A DNA stretch of 64,000 bases from Gemmatimonadaceae bacterium (GTDB taxonomy: Bacteria > Gemmatimonadota > Gemmatimonadetes > Gemmatimonadales > Gemmatimonadaceae): the NCBI GenBank assembly GCA_013813715.1, contig JACCRF010000169.1, positions 1 to 64,000 on the forward strand, read 5' to 3'. Of this stretch, positions 61,120-64,000 are shown piece by piece. A program made the position numbers and the translations under genes. Numbering within the stretch: the stretch's first letter is position 1; each line of letters begins with the position of its first letter. Under the pieces are notes generated by a model. That model saw nothing but the letters and a program-made list of their open reading frames with translations, ran no database searches and was not told the DNA's origin.

Positions 61120-61758
61120 ATGAAAGAGCCCAAGGTTCCGGACGAGACCCGCCGACGCCTCCTCCGCACAATCGCTGTTGCGCCGGTAGTGATGGCCTTC
61201 CCCTCTCTCTTCGCCATCAAAGGCTGCTCGGCCGGTTCGGCCGGTGACGCCCGCGCCGAGTTGCCCCCAACTCCCTCTTGCCCGGACGACGACGAGCCGA
61301 CCGAGGCGCAGACCGAGGGACCGTTCTTCAAGGTGAGCTCCCCGCGGAGAACCTCCCTCCTCGAACCTGGAATCACCGGCACGAAGCTCATCGTGAGCGG
61401 GCTCGTCCTCACGCGAAGCTGCAAGCCCGTAGCGAACGCGCTCGTGGATTTCTGGCAGGCGGACGACGCCGGCGAATATGATAACGTCACATTCAAGCTG
61501 CGCGGCCACCAGTTCACCGACGCAAAAGGCGCGTGGCGGCTGGAGACAATCGTGCCCGGGCTCTATACGGGACGTACCCGGCATATCCACGTCAAGGCAC
61601 AGGCTCCCGACAAAGCGGCACTCACGACGCAGCTATATCTGCCGGGAGAAAAGGGCAACACATCAGATCGTATCTTCGACTCCGATCTCGTGATGGCAAT
61701 GACCGATCGCGAAGGAGTGAAGGCAGGACGCTTTGACTTTGTCCTCGATTTGCCCTGA
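61120..61758 (+). CDS. Intradiol ring-cleavage dioxygenase-like protein with N-terminal signal
   Basis: TEGPFFKVSSPRR, ANALVDFWQADDAGEYDN, PGLYTGRTRHIHVKA; N-terminal RRRLLRTIAVAPVVMAFPS. Confidence 0.88.
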   Translation: MKEPKVPDETRRRLLRTIAVAPVVMAFPSLFAIKGCSAGSAGDARAELPPTPSCPDDDEPTEAQTEGPFFKVSSPRRTSLLEPGITGTKLIVSGLVLTRSCKPVANALVDFWQADDAGEYDNVTFKLRGHQFTDAKGAWRLETIVPGLYTGRTRHIHVKAQAPDKAALTTQLYLPGEKGNTSDRIFDSDLVMAMTDREGVKAGRFDFVLDLP

Positions 61759-61761
61759 GTC

Positions 61762-62853
61762 TCAGCGAACCCAGTCGGCCACGAACAGATTCGTCTCGCC
61801 TTCCTTCACCGCGCCGCGATTCGACGCCCAGACGACCTTCGTGCCGTCGGGACTGAACATCGGAAACCCGTCGAAACTCGCATCGAAGGTGAGCTGCTCG
61901 AGTCCTGACCCGTCGGAGTTCACAAGGTAGAGATCGAAGTTGCCGCCGCGTGGATTCCTGTAGTTGGACGAGAATACAATCTGTTTCCCGTCCGGAGTCC
62001 ACGAAGGCCCGAAATTCGCACCGCCCAGCCGCGTGATCTGCCGCTGGTCAGAACCGTCCGCATTCATTACGAAAAGCTCGACGCGGCGCGGACGCACGAG
62101 CCGCTGAGCCAGCAGGTCGCGGTACTCGCGAAGCTCCGTTGAATCGGTCGGGTGGTTTGCACGGTACACGATCCGTTTTCCATCCGGAGACCACCACGCA
62201 CCGCCGTCGTATCCAGGTGTCGTGGTGAGCCGGCGGACGTCCGACCCGTCAGTATTCATCGTATAAATATCGAGATCACCGTCCTTGAGCGACGTAAACA
62301 CTATCCGTCTTCCATCGGGAGACAGCACGCCCTCCGCGGTATAGACGTCGTACTTCGTCAGCCGCTTCAGGTTTGTTCCATCGCGATTGACCGTGTAGAT
62401 GTCGTACCGGTCGAGGGGCCACACGTATCCTTTGGATAGATCGGGACGGGGCGGGCACGCTGAGTCGTGCGCTGTCGTCGAGGCGAAGAACAGGCGGTTT
62501 CCGCCTGGGAAGAACCAGCCGCAGGTAGTCTTGCCGCGGCCGTCCGACACGCGCTGGAGCCCGCTTCCGTCCATCCGCACCACGTACTGCTGATCGCACG
62601 TGCGGCTCTCGCGCGTACTCTGCATCGTCAGCCACTTCCCATCGGGGCTGAAATAGGCTTCGGCATTCTCACCGCCGAAGGTGATCTGACGAATCTTCGA
62701 GAAGCGGCGCTCGCCCGCTGCCGATGCGACTTCTCGCGCCGGAGACACATCGGATCGCTCGTCGGGCACACGGACACCGTCGGGTTGATGGCGTGGCGTG
62801 CACGCGCTCGCCAGCAGCGAAAGCAGGAGGAAACCCTTTGGATGAAAACGCAT
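61762..62853 (-). CDS. TolB-like beta-propeller (PD40 repeat) lipoprotein
   Basis: Repeated FSPDGxxIVF/xxNxDGSxxxxLT blocks; LLSLLASACTP lipobox. Confidence 0.9.
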   Translation of the reverse strand: MRFHPKGFLLLSLLASACTPRHQPDGVRVPDERSDVSPAREVASAAGERRFSKIRQITFGGENAEAYFSPDGKWLTMQSTRESRTCDQQYVVRMDGSGLQRVSDGRGKTTCGWFFPGGNRLFFASTTAHDSACPPRPDLSKGYVWPLDRYDIYTVNRDGTNLKRLTKYDVYTAEGVLSPDGRRIVFTSLKDGDLDIYTMNTDGSDVRRLTTTPGYDGGAWWSPDGKRIVYRANHPTDSTELREYRDLLAQRLVRPRRVELFVMNADGSDQRQITRLGGANFGPSWTPDGKQIVFSSNYRNPRGGNFDLYLVNSDGSGLEQLTFDASFDGFPMFSPDGTKVVWASNRGAVKEGETNLFVADWVR

Positions 62854-62986
62854 GCCGTGAAAATAGCGACGTATTCCTTCGGGTGTACTACCGGCAAACT
62901 TGTAGTTCTCCGTTGCGGTTACACATATTGAGTTCGCGCCCTGCAGCTTCTGGGCTGGCCGTACCGCGCTAGAACATGAGGCCGGA

Positions 62987-64000
62987 ATGCTCCATCATAT
63001 CCTGTATCGGTATCGCGGCCTGAGCGTGGCTTGCACGATCGCCGCTGCTTCGATGTCGTGCACCGACGGAAGCGGGCCAACCGGGCCCGACAATTCAGTG
63101 ACGACCGTTGAAGTCGCCGCCCCGTCAGCCTCATTGATGGTGGGTGAGACATTCCAACTCGCTGCTGTCGCGCGTAATGCGGCCAGCGCATTCGCTGTCG
63201 CCGGCCAGGTGACCTGGACATCCTCGAACAACTCTGTTGCAACCGTTTCGCCGAATGGACTCGTGACGGCTGTGGAGACGGGTGCCGCCCAGATCTCCGC
63301 CACCCACGAGGGAAGGACTGGATCGGCTCGCGTGACAGTGGTCACAACCGAGCTGATCCAGAGCATCGATCAGTACGCTGATGGGACACTCGCTTTCACG
63401 AGCACGCGTGGTGGCGCATTCGACGTTTTTACGGCCGGTCCTTCAGGCCTTACAAGAGTCACCGCGAATCCCGACCATGAGCAGTTCGACGGATGGTCGC
63501 CGGACGGCTCCCGTCTCGCCTTCATCCGGTTCCCCGTCAACGCCGGAGTCTTCACGTCGCACGTCATCAACTCCGACGGAACGAACGATATTGTCGTCGC
63601 AAGCGGATTGGTTCAATGGTCTCCCAACTGGACGAAGCGCAACGCATTCCGTGACGGACAGCTGGTCGTGACAAACGCTGACGGAAGCGGTGCGGTCGTC
63701 GTGAGCCCGCCGGTTGGAGACACGATATTCGGGGGGTGGTGGTCGCCCGATGGAACCCGGATTGCCTTCGGGTACGCGCCGTCGGGCAGTGTTCTCACTG
63801 ACATTTACGTTGTCAACGCCGACGGTACGGGACTCCGCAACCTCACCAATTCGCCCAACATCGCGGAAGACTATGCCGACTGGTCCCCCGATGGCACGCG
63901 GCTGGCGCTCACTGGACATAACTACCAGAACGATGTCGGCAGCTCTCTCTACGTGGTCGGCGCCGATGATGGTACGGTAACCCGGTTCACGTCCAATGAC
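62987..64000 (+). CDS. BIG2 (Ig-like) plus TolB-like propeller lipoprotein, truncated by window end
   Basis: VTTVEVAAPSASLMVGETFQLAAVARNA...VTWTSSNNSVATVSPNGLVTAVETG; GWSPDGSRLAFIR, WWSPDGTRIAFGY. Confidence 0.88.
   Translation, partial: MLHHILYRYRGLSVACTIAAASMSCTDGSGPTGPDNSVTTVEVAAPSASLMVGETFQLAAVARNAASAFAVAGQVTWTSSNNSVATVSPNGLVTAVETGAAQISATHEGRTGSARVTVVTTELIQSIDQYADGTLAFTSTRGGAFDVFTAGPSGLTRVTANPDHEQFDGWSPDGSRLAFIRFPVNAGVFTSHVINSDGTNDIVVASGLVQWSPNWTKRNAFRDGQLVVTNADGSGAVVVSPPVGDTIFGGWWSPDGTRIAFGYAPSGSVLTDIYVVNADGTGLRNLTNSPNIAEDYADWSPDGTRLALTGHNYQNDVGSSLYVVGADDGTVTRFTSND

Overview
GC-rich bacterial chromosome window (gene content suggests Gemmatimonadota or a similar lineage; inference only). 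About 45 protein-coding genes; no rRNA, tRNA, CRISPR array, transposase or prophage block was recognised. Main blocks: (1) 1-13.2 kb, a SusC/SusD-type glycan locus (SusD, SusC, ChbG/YdjC deacetylase, GH3), then gluconokinase, a cyclase-family protein, GH16 and GH20; (2) 13.3-21.1 kb, a tightly packed operon that reads as a CoA-dependent 2-aminobenzoate (anthranilate) pathway (RidA, aryl-CoA ligase, acyl-CoA dehydrogenase, enoyl-CoA hydratase, SDR, bifunctional monooxygenase/OYE-type reductase, MmcQ/YjbR); (3) 22.7-29.5 kb, DUF5916-type protein and a TonB receptor/FecR/ECF sigma signalling set; (4) 32.5-35.4 kb, a kinase-PEGA-FGE-alpha/beta hydrolase fusion; (5) 35.6-37 kb, an orphan protein that looks like a mosaic of contractile-injection-system modules, divergent from a beta-rich protein; (6) 50.8-60.8 kb, an 8-gene LacI-headed operon resembling a PUL built for polyesters/esters (TonB receptor, secreted PHB-depolymerase-type esterase, two acyl-CoA ligases, MaoC, FabH-like protein with altered catalytic residues). 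Reading between genes also showed three gene stubs (GH16 C-terminus, internally deleted AHSA1/SRPBCC, serine-hydrolase C-terminus), a promoter/operator palindrome upstream of the glycan operon, a probably leaderless ArsR gene, a GATC cluster, and a dispersed-repeat-like sequence in an enzyme linker. All family calls come from motif recognition by eye; no database search was run.
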